Shown here: positions 35,178-42,918 of the stretch, piece by piece
How the letters are laid out: each line of letters starts with the position of its first letter
How positions within the stretch are numbered: the stretch's first letter is position 1
DNA from: H111-94 sp034436045
GTDB taxonomy: Bacteria; Chloroflexota; Ktedonobacteria; Ktedonobacterales; Ktedonobacteraceae
Assembly: GCA_034436045.1 (NCBI GenBank)
Contig: DAOTVZ010000005.1
Span: forward strand, 1 to 48,572
DNA length: 48,572 nucleotides
Direction: 5' to 3'
Program-made: the position numbers and the translations under genes
The notes under the pieces: generated by a model
What the model saw: the letters and a program-made list of their open reading frames with translations, nothing else
Told to the model about the DNA's origin: nothing
Database searches by the model: none

Positions 35178-36335
35178 ATGGCCTCACGAGAGGAAATTAC
35201 CGCTATGCCTGATCTGCACCAGTTTTCGGATCGCCCCATGTTTAACACGAAAGCTGTCGTGCAGAAGACAGGCGTGCCGGCACCGACGCTGCGTGCGTGG
35301 GAACGCCGCTATCACTTGCTCTCGCCTGAACGGGCCGACAATGCCTATCGCCTTTACTCTGAACGCGACATTGCCATGATTCGCTGGCTTAAAGAGCGGG
35401 TCGATGAGGGGATGGCGATCAGCCAGGCCGTCGCTCTTTTTCGTCACATACAGGCAAAGCAACAGGCCCAGGATAGTTCACAGCCACGCGAGCAGCTTCA
35501 GCGACCGCCGGAGGAAACCTTTCCAGGCCTACCGGCTTTTCAGGTTGCCATACAGCCAGGAGCAGAGTCGCCAACCGGGAAAACGGGCGAAAAAGAGCGG
35601 ACTGAGCAGCCGTCCGTGCGCGATTGGCCACGACTGAGTCAGGACCTGGAACTTTCTGCGGGCCATTATCCTGCCATCCATAACATGCGCATGGCACGTG
35701 GAAAGTTGATTGAAGCATTTAATGTGCTGGATGAGGCGAAAGCCCATATGCTGGTAGCCTCCATGCTCGCCATCTATCCGGTGGAACTGGTGTGTACTGA
35801 ACTGATTACGCCCACCCTCTGGCGCATTGGACACCTGTGGGCCGAGGGGCAGCTTTCGGTGTCGGTAGAGCATTTCGCCAGCAACTTCTTTCGTGGCCTG
35901 CTTACTAACCTGTATCACGTCACACCAGGGCCGACGAGTGGCGCACTGGCGCTGACCTGTTGTGCGCCGGGTGAGGCCCACGAGCTGGCGGCCTTAATGC
36001 TCGCGCTCTTCCTGAGACGCAGCGGGGTACGTGTCGCGTACCTGGGCCAGAGCATTGAGACGGCGGGCCTGATTCAGACGATTCAAAAGCTGGCTCCGGT
36101 GCTGGTCTGCGTCTCGCTCACCATGCCGACCTATCTGCCGGCGCTGATCGAACTGGGCAACCTGATCGACGCTCTGCCACCGCCGCGCCCGATCTTTGCC
36201 TTTGGGGGACAGGTCTTTGTGCATTATCCCAATGTGATTGCGCAAATCCCCGGCATCTACCAGCACGGCGATTTGAATGTTATCGTGAAACAGTTGTTAG
36301 AGATGCTACAACAGCGTTCTGAGAAGAAAAATTAG
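35178..36335 (+). CDS. CarH/LitR-like B12-binding MerR regulator
   Basis: A 385-aa transcription regulator, potentially a light sensor. The MerR helix-turn-helix (about 22-90) has VPAPTLRAWERRYHLL and AYRLYSERDIA. A linker of about 60 residues follows. The cobalamin-binding part has the Wx9EH motif (W221, E231, H232) of the helical cap and GEAHEL with H268, the likely lower cobalt ligand. The residue after W221 is Ala, where my recollection of T. thermophilus CarH is a His that ligates cobalt after light. GGAG precedes the ATG. The next gene starts inside its stop codon. Confidence 0.88.
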   Translation: MASREEITAMPDLHQFSDRPMFNTKAVVQKTGVPAPTLRAWERRYHLLSPERADNAYRLYSERDIAMIRWLKERVDEGMAISQAVALFRHIQAKQQAQDSSQPREQLQRPPEETFPGLPAFQVAIQPGAESPTGKTGEKERTEQPSVRDWPRLSQDLELSAGHYPAIHNMRMARGKLIEAFNVLDEAKAHMLVASMLAIYPVELVCTELITPTLWRIGHLWAEGQLSVSVEHFASNFFRGLLTNLYHVTPGPTSGALALTCCAPGEAHELAALMLALFLRRSGVRVAYLGQSIETAGLIQTIQKLAPVLVCVSLTMPTYLPALIELGNLIDALPPPRPIFAFGGQVFVHYPNVIAQIPGIYQHGDLNVIVKQLLEMLQQRSEKKN

Positions 36336-37180
36336 TGCAAGTAAAACGTTTTCCATTCTATGGAGCCGCTGGCTTTGCTTTATGCCTTTTTGCCTGGTCG
36401 GCCTCCTGGTTACGCATTGACCCGTTGTACCGTTACAGTTTTTTCCCGCTCTGGCTGGGTTACATTCTCTCGATGGATGCACTGGTGGTGGCACGGCATG
36501 GCACATCACTGTTCCAACGTATGCGCTGGCGTTTTCTCCTCCTCTTCCTGATCTCCAGTGTTTTCTGGTGGTGCTTCGAGTGGCTAAATGTTCCGGTGCA
36601 GAACTGGCACTACATCCTGGATCAGCCCTACACGCCGCTGGCCTATTTTCTGCTCGCCAGCCTGAATTTCAGCACGGTGCTTCCGGCAGTGATGGAGACG
36701 GCGGAATTTCTCTCAACCTTTAAACCGCTGCATCCACGTTTATCGGCTGACAAGAGCGGGCCACGAGCCTCGTTACCCTTGCTACTGGCAATGGAAGCGG
36801 CAGGTATTCTCTGTTTTATCTTGCCCTGGGTTTTTCCGCGCTACTGTTTCGGTCTGATCTGGCTCTGTCTAGCCTTAATTCTTGACCCGATCAATAACTT
36901 CTTCGGACGCAAATCTGTGCTGGCACATATCTTGTTGAAAGACTGGCATTTCTTTGTGCTGCCGCTTGCTGGCCTCTTCTGCGGCTTCTTTTGGGAAATG
37001 TGGAACTATTATGCGCTACCTAAATGGTACTACACTATTCCCTACGTAGGATTTTTCAAAATCTTCGAGATGCCTGTTCTGGGCTACACCGGCTATCTGC
37101 CCTTTGCCTGCGAACTCTTTGCTATGTATGAGTTCGTGTTATTGCTGCTGCGCCGCCGCAACGACTTTCTGGCGATATAA
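36335..37180 (+). CDS. Polytopic membrane protein coupled to the B12 regulator
   Basis: A 281-aa protein with about seven hydrophobic segments and many aromatic residues. I do not recognise the family. A region FEWLNVPVQNWHYI (about 88-101) and a C-terminal signature WEMWNYYALPKWYYTIPYVG with FEMPVLGYTGYLPFACE (about 238-268) look conserved. The start is GTG overlapping the upstream TAG by one base (TAGTG), so translation is coupled to the CarH-like gene. A link to carotenoid or light response is possible from context only. Confidence 0.78.
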   Translation: MQVKRFPFYGAAGFALCLFAWSASWLRIDPLYRYSFFPLWLGYILSMDALVVARHGTSLFQRMRWRFLLLFLISSVFWWCFEWLNVPVQNWHYILDQPYTPLAYFLLASLNFSTVLPAVMETAEFLSTFKPLHPRLSADKSGPRASLPLLLAMEAAGILCFILPWVFPRYCFGLIWLCLALILDPINNFFGRKSVLAHILLKDWHFFVLPLAGLFCGFFWEMWNYYALPKWYYTIPYVGFFKIFEMPVLGYTGYLPFACELFAMYEFVLLLLRRRNDFLAI

Positions 37181-37218
37181 TAGATAACAATATTATGAAG
37201 AAAAGAGGAGGAAACCTC

Positions 37219-38349
37219 ATGGATGCAGCGCTGTCAGATATTGTCGTTGTCGATCTGTCGCGCGTATTTGCCGGCCCATACTGTACGATGATGCTGGGCG
37301 ATTTCGGCGCGACCGTCATTAAGGTAGAACAACCCGGCAAGGGCGATGATACGCGCCAGTACGGCCCACCCTATATCGCGGGCGAGAGCGCTTATTACCT
37401 GGGCCTCAATCGCAATAAGTATAGCATCACGCTCGATTTCAATGTGCCGGAGCAGCGGGAACGCTTATTAGACTTGATTAAGCAAGCGGCAGTACTGGTC
37501 GAGAATTTTCGTCCGGGTACGCTGGCACGTCACGGTCTGGACTACGAGTCGCTGAAAGAGATCAATCCGGGCCTTATTTATTGTTCCATCAGCGGCTACG
37601 GGCAGAACGGCCCTTACATGAAGCGCGCGGGCTACGATTTTGTGGCGCAGGCGGAGTCGGGCCTGATGGCGGTGACGGGCGAGGTTGATGGCGAGCCGCA
37701 GCGCGTCGGCTCACCCATCGGCGATCAAGCGACCGGCATGTATGCCTGCATGGCGATTCTGGCCGCGCTCAGAGTGCGTGATCATACTGGCAAGGGCCAG
37801 TACATCGACGTTTCCCTGCTTGAGGGGACGGTCTCTCTGCTCGGCAATGTCGCCTCAAACTATCTGATCTCCGGCGAAGAGGCAAAACGCTACGGCAACG
37901 GCCATCCCAACATTGTGCCCTACCAGGCATTTCGCACGCAAGATGGCTATATCGTCGTCTCCTGCGGGAATGATCGATTGTACCAGGCGCTTTGCAAACT
38001 GCTAGGCCGCGATGACCTGGCACATGATGAGCGTTTCGCTACCAATCCGCAGCGCGTGCGCAATCGAGCGGCACTCATTCCACAGTTGCAGGAGTCCTTT
38101 CTGGCACGAGATAGCCAGGACTGGCTGGCGCTGCTGCGCCAGGTGGGTATTCCATGTGGCCCGATTAACAAGGTGAGCCAGGTTTTCAGTGATCCACAGA
38201 TTCAGGCGAGAGGGCTGGTCTGGGAATGTTCTCACCCAACGGCTGGCACTATCAAGCTCTCAGGCTCACCGATCCACCTCTCCGAGACGCCGACGCGCCT
38301 GTACAAAGCGCCCCCGTTGCTCGGTGAGGACAACAACCGCTTTCTGTAA
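37219..38349 (+). CDS. Class III (CaiB/BaiF family) CoA-transferase
   Basis: A 376-aa enzyme that moves CoA between carboxylic acids. Family signatures are VVDLSRVFAGPYCTMMLGDFGA at the start (positions 10-31), KVEQPGKGDDTR, and the catalytic Asp169 in VGSPIGDQATG, at the same number as in formyl-CoA transferase. The domain-swapped C-terminus with PCGPINKVSQVFSDPQ is present, and the length is normal. GAGGAGG lies 8 bases before ATG 37219; the earlier ATG at 37195 has no such site. It lies 38 bases after the membrane protein gene, probably same operon. The acid substrate is unknown. Confidence 0.93.
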   Translation: MDAALSDIVVVDLSRVFAGPYCTMMLGDFGATVIKVEQPGKGDDTRQYGPPYIAGESAYYLGLNRNKYSITLDFNVPEQRERLLDLIKQAAVLVENFRPGTLARHGLDYESLKEINPGLIYCSISGYGQNGPYMKRAGYDFVAQAESGLMAVTGEVDGEPQRVGSPIGDQATGMYACMAILAALRVRDHTGKGQYIDVSLLEGTVSLLGNVASNYLISGEEAKRYGNGHPNIVPYQAFRTQDGYIVVSCGNDRLYQALCKLLGRDDLAHDERFATNPQRVRNRAALIPQLQESFLARDSQDWLALLRQVGIPCGPINKVSQVFSDPQIQARGLVWECSHPTAGTIKLSGSPIHLSETPTRLYKAPPLLGEDNNRFL

Positions 38350-38670
38350 AGACAGCAGCCAGGCACACTTTGATTGTATAATGATTGACGATAGAGATAC
38401 CTACATGTGTAGGGGCGTGCATGTGTAGAAGGCGTGATCAATCACGCCCCTACGGTATGATGCCATCGACGGTTTCGGGTGAAAAATTTCTTCATCTCGC
38501 TCTGAGCGCGCATTGATGGGCACGCAGGGCGTGATTGGATGGGCACGCAGGGCGTGATTGGATGGGCACGCAGGGCGTGATGAATCACGCCCCTACGATT
38601 GACGGTTTCGTTTGAAAAAATTCATGATCACGATCACGCTCTCTAAAATTGGAACGAGAAAGCTAGAGCT
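38350..38670. repeat. Repeat-rich intergenic region with triple 23-bp tandem
   Basis: REP-like units lie at 38431-38448 (GGCGTGATCAATCACGCC) and 38573-38592 (GGGCGTGATGAATCACGCCC). Between them a 23-base unit occurs three times head to tail (38515-38537, 38538-38560, 38561-38583), each containing GGGCACGCAGGGCGTGAT; the third differs in its last two bases and runs into the second palindrome. The flanks GACGGTTTCG and TGAAAAA occur both at about 38468 and about 38600. A TGTATAAT box at 38383-38390 could start transcription. No gene is seen. Confidence 0.85.
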
Positions 38671-40146
38671 ATGACGACAACCGTTGTTGAAACTGCATAC
38701 GGCAAAGTGCAGGGCACGCAGAATGGCGACGTGCTGGTCTGGAAAGGCATTCCTTTTGCACAACCGCCGCTGGGAACGTTGCGTTTTCGTCCACCACAAC
38801 CGGTAACGCCCTGGAGTGGGGTACGCGCGGCCACGCAATTTAGCCTGACAGCCCCGCAGCCACCGATGGATGCCGGTGGGCTGTTGAGTGGACGACAGGA
38901 GGCAATGGGCGAGGACTGCCTGTACCTCAACATCTGGTCGCCTGGGACTGAGCATGCCAATCGTCCCGTAATGGTCTGGATTCATGGTGGGGCCTTTCTG
39001 ACCGGCTCCGGTTCGACCCCCTGGTACGACGGCAGCTCTTTTGCCGCTAACGGCGATGTCGTGGTGGTGACGGTCAACTATCGCCTGGGCGCGCTGGGCT
39101 TCCTGTATCTGGGCGAACTGGATCAGCAGTACGCCACCGGTAACTACGGGCTTCTCGACCAGGTAGCGGCCTTGCAATGGGTACGCGAGAATATTGCGGT
39201 CTTTGGCGGCGATCCACACAATATCACCATCTTCGGCGAGTCAGCGGGCGCGATGAGTGTGGGCACGCTGATGGGCATGCCAGAGGTCAGCAAACTGTTT
39301 CAGAGGGCCATTTTGCAAAGCGGAGCTAGCCAGAATGTCTTTGACCGCGAGCAGGCTACGCGGCGCGCCATCACCTTTCTGAAAGCGCTGGGTCTGGCAC
39401 ACGATCAACTGGCGCGGCTGGCGGATGTGCCGCTAGAAGAGATCATGGCGGCGCAGGCAAAGCTGGTCAGCAGCACGGCGGGGCTGGCCTTTTCGCCGGT
39501 TGTGGATGGTGTCAGCCTGCCTGTCAGGCCAATAGAGGCCATTGCAAACGGCTCTGCTGCGCACATCACAACGCTGATCGGCACTAACCGCCATGAGATG
39601 CGCCTGTTCACAGCCTTTGACCCCCGTCAGGCGCAACCAGACCAGGCTTTGCTTCAGCAGCTATTTGGCGCACGTGCAGAAGAGGTCATGGCAACTTATC
39701 AGGCCCACGCGGACTCGCCAACTGCCGCCTGGAATGATCTGCTGACAGACCGCACTTTCCGCATTCCCGCGTTGCGTCTGGCGGAACAGCAGGTGCTGCG
39801 TGGCGCATCGGTCTGGATGTACCGCTTCGACTGGCCAACGCCGGTTATGAATGGTATACTAGGCGCGTGCCACGCCCTAGAGATTCCTTTTGTCTGGAAT
39901 AATCTGCATCAAAGGGGCGTCAAGCTGTTTACCGGTGACTCGCCCACACGCCAGCCACTGGCCGACCGCATGCATAGCGCGTGGATTATGTTCGCGCAGC
40001 ATGGCAACCCCAATACCGGTGTGTTGCCCAACTGGCCCACCTACGATCTTGAGCGCAGAGCAACGATGATTTTTCATGAAGCGTGTCATATAGAGTTTGA
40101 CCCACAAGGCGCTGAGCGCCGACTCTGGGACGGGGTCATCTCCTAA
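38671..40146 (+). CDS. Type B carboxylesterase
   Basis: A 491-aa alpha/beta-hydrolase of the carboxylesterase/para-nitrobenzyl esterase family. EDCLYLNIW (81-89) and the nucleophile elbow FGESAG (Ser191) are diagnostic; HGGAF (105-109) is the oxyanion hole. The later ITTLIGTNRHEMRLF and GACHALEIPFVW (His) supply the rest of the triad. There is no signal peptide, so it acts in the cytoplasm. Substrates are likely small esters. The ribosome site is weak. Confidence 0.94.
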   Translation: MTTTVVETAYGKVQGTQNGDVLVWKGIPFAQPPLGTLRFRPPQPVTPWSGVRAATQFSLTAPQPPMDAGGLLSGRQEAMGEDCLYLNIWSPGTEHANRPVMVWIHGGAFLTGSGSTPWYDGSSFAANGDVVVVTVNYRLGALGFLYLGELDQQYATGNYGLLDQVAALQWVRENIAVFGGDPHNITIFGESAGAMSVGTLMGMPEVSKLFQRAILQSGASQNVFDREQATRRAITFLKALGLAHDQLARLADVPLEEIMAAQAKLVSSTAGLAFSPVVDGVSLPVRPIEAIANGSAAHITTLIGTNRHEMRLFTAFDPRQAQPDQALLQQLFGARAEEVMATYQAHADSPTAAWNDLLTDRTFRIPALRLAEQQVLRGASVWMYRFDWPTPVMNGILGACHALEIPFVWNNLHQRGVKLFTGDSPTRQPLADRMHSAWIMFAQHGNPNTGVLPNWPTYDLERRATMIFHEACHIEFDPQGAERRLWDGVIS

Positions 40147-40171
40147 GTAACATGAGGGCAAAACTATAGCA

Positions 40172-41467
40172 ATGAATAGGATACAGGAGTTTATTAAGCA
40201 AGGACGCATTGTACACGCTATACGCGCTGCACTGAAACTCTTTGATCGCCGTTTCCTGATGCGTCTGCTACTGAACATGACGGGCATCTTTTTCTTGATG
40301 CAGGTCATCACCCTCATTATTCTCCAGGTTGTTTCATTTCAGCGCAGGGGCCGTCAGCAAGCCGCCAACTTTCCACATCCCTGTTTCGATGATGTCATAG
40401 TGGGAGCTAACCGTCTGCGCATCTATGATTATGGGAAAGACCTCTACACCGATATGTTACGCGCGATAGATGAGGCGAAGGAGCGTATCTATCTGGAGAC
40501 ATATATCTGGAAAGGGGACGAGATAGGTCAGGCGTTTAAAGAGCATCTGGCTCGCAAGGCCGAGGAAGGAGTTGCAGTATACGTTATCTACGATGTCTTT
40601 GCCAACCTTGTCGTTCCGCACTCCTTTAAAAAATTCCATCCCAAAATTCAAGTCCTGCCCTACCAGGCGTTGCGCCATCCCTTCCATATGCTGGATCCAC
40701 GTCGTTATGCCCTGGATCACCGCAAGCTGCTGGTGGTAGATGGTTGGGTTGGCTTCATCGGCGGCTATAATATCGGCAAGCTCTATGCCACCGACTGGCG
40801 CGATACGCACCTGCGCGTCGAGGGGCCTGCGGCGCGCGACCTCTCTCACTCATTTGTGGATTTCTGGAACCGGCATGACTCGCGTGGACGCAAAATCGAG
40901 TTTCATGATCGACGCCACTTCGACCCGCTGCTCAACTTGCGTAGCAACAATGCTCTCAATCTCACTTTCCCCATCCGCGATATGTATATCGAGGCCATTG
41001 ATCGCGCCGAAAATCATATTTACCTCTCCAACGCCTATTTTGTCCCCGACCGCGCTTTACTCGACGCATTGAAGCACGCAGCGCAACATGGTGTAGATGT
41101 GCGCATCCTGGTGCCCTGGCTCTCCAATCATATCGTGGTGGACTGGCTGGCACGTGGACTCTTTACCGAGTGCTTAGAAGCCGGAATCCGTATCTTCGGC
41201 TACCATGATATGCTGCATGCGAAAACCTGCACAATTGATGGTATATGGTCTACGATTGGGACAGCGAACCTGGATCGCCTGAGTTCGGTAGGCAATTACG
41301 AAATCAACATCGAAATTTACAGTAGCGAGCTGGCGCACCAGATGGAAGAGCTGTTTAATGGCGATCTGACGCATGCGCACGAGATCACGCTAGAGGAATG
41401 GATAAGCCGCCCCTGGTTTAGCAGGCTCGGTGAGCGCATCCTGGCCCCCTTGCGCGTAATATTGTAA
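40172..41467 (+). CDS. Phospholipase D-family cardiolipin synthase
   Basis: A 431-aa membrane-associated enzyme with two HKD motifs: HRKLLVVD (H183, K185, D190) and HAKTCTID (H349, K351, D356). A hydrophobic helix at about 35-55 anchors it. Such enzymes condense two phosphatidylglycerols to cardiolipin; other PLD transfer reactions are possible. It follows the carboxylesterase by 25 bases in the same direction. No clear ribosome site is seen before ATG 40172, but the N-terminus reads well. Confidence 0.9.
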   Translation: MNRIQEFIKQGRIVHAIRAALKLFDRRFLMRLLLNMTGIFFLMQVITLIILQVVSFQRRGRQQAANFPHPCFDDVIVGANRLRIYDYGKDLYTDMLRAIDEAKERIYLETYIWKGDEIGQAFKEHLARKAEEGVAVYVIYDVFANLVVPHSFKKFHPKIQVLPYQALRHPFHMLDPRRYALDHRKLLVVDGWVGFIGGYNIGKLYATDWRDTHLRVEGPAARDLSHSFVDFWNRHDSRGRKIEFHDRRHFDPLLNLRSNNALNLTFPIRDMYIEAIDRAENHIYLSNAYFVPDRALLDALKHAAQHGVDVRILVPWLSNHIVVDWLARGLFTECLEAGIRIFGYHDMLHAKTCTIDGIWSTIGTANLDRLSSVGNYEINIEIYSSELAHQMEELFNGDLTHAHEITLEEWISRPWFSRLGERILAPLRVIL

Positions 41468-41606
41468 ACAGCACGAATAGCAATCGGCCAGAAGTCCTTT
41501 TTCTCCCCTCACTCTCCTCTACATACTTTGCAAGTATTTACACATGCCGATAGATGGAAGTAGAAGCATATTAGACCGGCAAAGTATCAGGAGAGTGAAA
41601 ACTATC

Positions 41607-42863
41607 ATGCGACGCAAAACGTTGACTGTACTGCTGCTGTTACTCCTCACTGCTGTAGCAACTATGGCCGTGTTATTCCGTAACAGCATCAATGTACACT
41701 CCCAAAGTATCGCCAACAGCAATCTGACTCACAGGGGCGTTACGAATGACGCCCCCCCTACCAGCTATCTCTACTATATCCTCAAGACACCACAGGGCTT
41801 TATGCTGGCACGCGCGCACAAGGGCAGCAATAATCAGCCAGTCGGCTCCTTAGAGTCGCTCGTCCTGCTCGGCGGTGGCTTCGGTCAGGTACCCTCGGAT
41901 AGCGTGGTGAGCATGTCGCTCTCGCCCGATGGTCGCTACCTGGCCATCGACGGTACACGCGCCGACAGCGAGCAAGTCTGGATATACGATACACTGCATC
42001 ATACCGTCAAGCTCCAGCCCGCACAGGCAATGGGCAATTTCTTGCACTGGCTACCCGGCCAGAACGGACATACCTTCCTCTATCGCCCCATGTTCCCGCT
42101 CGGCCCCGCACCGATGGATAGTACCGGCTGGCACCCCGGCCTCTGGCTGGTCGATGCCGCCACCGGCGCAATCCATAATCTCGCCCTGCCAGTACCTTCG
42201 GCTTTCCTGGTCGATGCCGCACCGTCGCCCGACGGCACTCGCATTATCTACTCTACCAGCGCCGGTCTGGGCGAAGGCAGCGATGTCTGGTTGATGCATA
42301 GCGACGGCAGCCAGAACACGCATCTCTTCAGCGTGCATGACACGGTACAATCCATCGTCGGCCTCTTTGCCTGGTCGCCCGATGGCACACAGGTAGCCTA
42401 TGAGCGCCTGGCTGACAGCGAGGTGCCCTTTCTTCCGGCCAGCCTCTGGGTCATGAATAGCCAGGGCCAGTTACAGCGTCAGCTTGCCATCACCGACGGC
42501 GGTCACGGCTATGCTCCACTCTGGTCGCCCGATGGGAGCATGATTGCCTACGTGGCCCGCACCAATTTCAACGATCAGCAGGCCAATTTTCTGGCACAAT
42601 CCCTGCAATGCGCCATCGGCGTCGTTACAGTCGCCACAGACAGTTCCCGGCTTGTCGCAACGCCACAACAAACGAGCAAAATGCTCAACATCGACCCCGT
42701 ATGGGCCGCAGACAGCAGCAGCGTAACCTTTATGGCGCTCAATCCCATCAACCTGGATGCTGGCGGCACACCGCGCTACTGGTCAGCCACTATCGGCACC
42801 TTCCAGGCTCACTCATCGCTCGTGCCACTTACATCCGCTCTATCACACATCGCCGCCGCATAA
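41607..42863 (+). CDS. Secreted TolB-like beta-propeller protein
   Basis: A 418-aa exported protein. A signal peptide (1-35, LLLLLLTAVATMAVLF core) is followed by a short linker and a beta-propeller with several WSPDG-type blades (LSPDGRYLAID, PSPDGTRIIYST, WSPDGTQVAYE, WSPDGSMIAYV), as in TolB/DPP-IV-like propellers. No protease domain is attached. Ligand unknown. Residues about 46-52 (HRGVTND) are encoded by a copy of the dispersed palindrome (41734-41755). AGGAG lies 13 bases before ATG 41607, which is long; an in-frame GTG at 41595 is less likely. Confidence 0.85.
   Translation: MRRKTLTVLLLLLLTAVATMAVLFRNSINVHSQSIANSNLTHRGVTNDAPPTSYLYYILKTPQGFMLARAHKGSNNQPVGSLESLVLLGGGFGQVPSDSVVSMSLSPDGRYLAIDGTRADSEQVWIYDTLHHTVKLQPAQAMGNFLHWLPGQNGHTFLYRPMFPLGPAPMDSTGWHPGLWLVDAATGAIHNLALPVPSAFLVDAAPSPDGTRIIYSTSAGLGEGSDVWLMHSDGSQNTHLFSVHDTVQSIVGLFAWSPDGTQVAYERLADSEVPFLPASLWVMNSQGQLQRQLAITDGGHGYAPLWSPDGSMIAYVARTNFNDQQANFLAQSLQCAIGVVTVATDSSRLVATPQQTSKMLNIDPVWAADSSSVTFMALNPINLDAGGTPRYWSATIGTFQAHSSLVPLTSALSHIAAA
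41734..41755. repeat. REP-like palindrome inside a coding sequence
   Basis: GGGGCGT-TACGAATG-ACGCCCC is a 7-bp inverted repeat with the same GGGGCG...CGCCCC ends as the intergenic family. It lies in frame in the linker just after the signal peptide of the TolB-like gene and leaves the reading frame open. Confidence 0.75.
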
Positions 42864-42918
42864 AAGAGGCGGTGTAAGGATGATCAGGATTTTAATTAAC
42901 AAGATGGGGTATATTGCT

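Noticed and set aside
38515..38583. Possible CRISPR array (three 23-bp units)
   Set aside because: The units touch with no spacers between them, and no cas gene is present.
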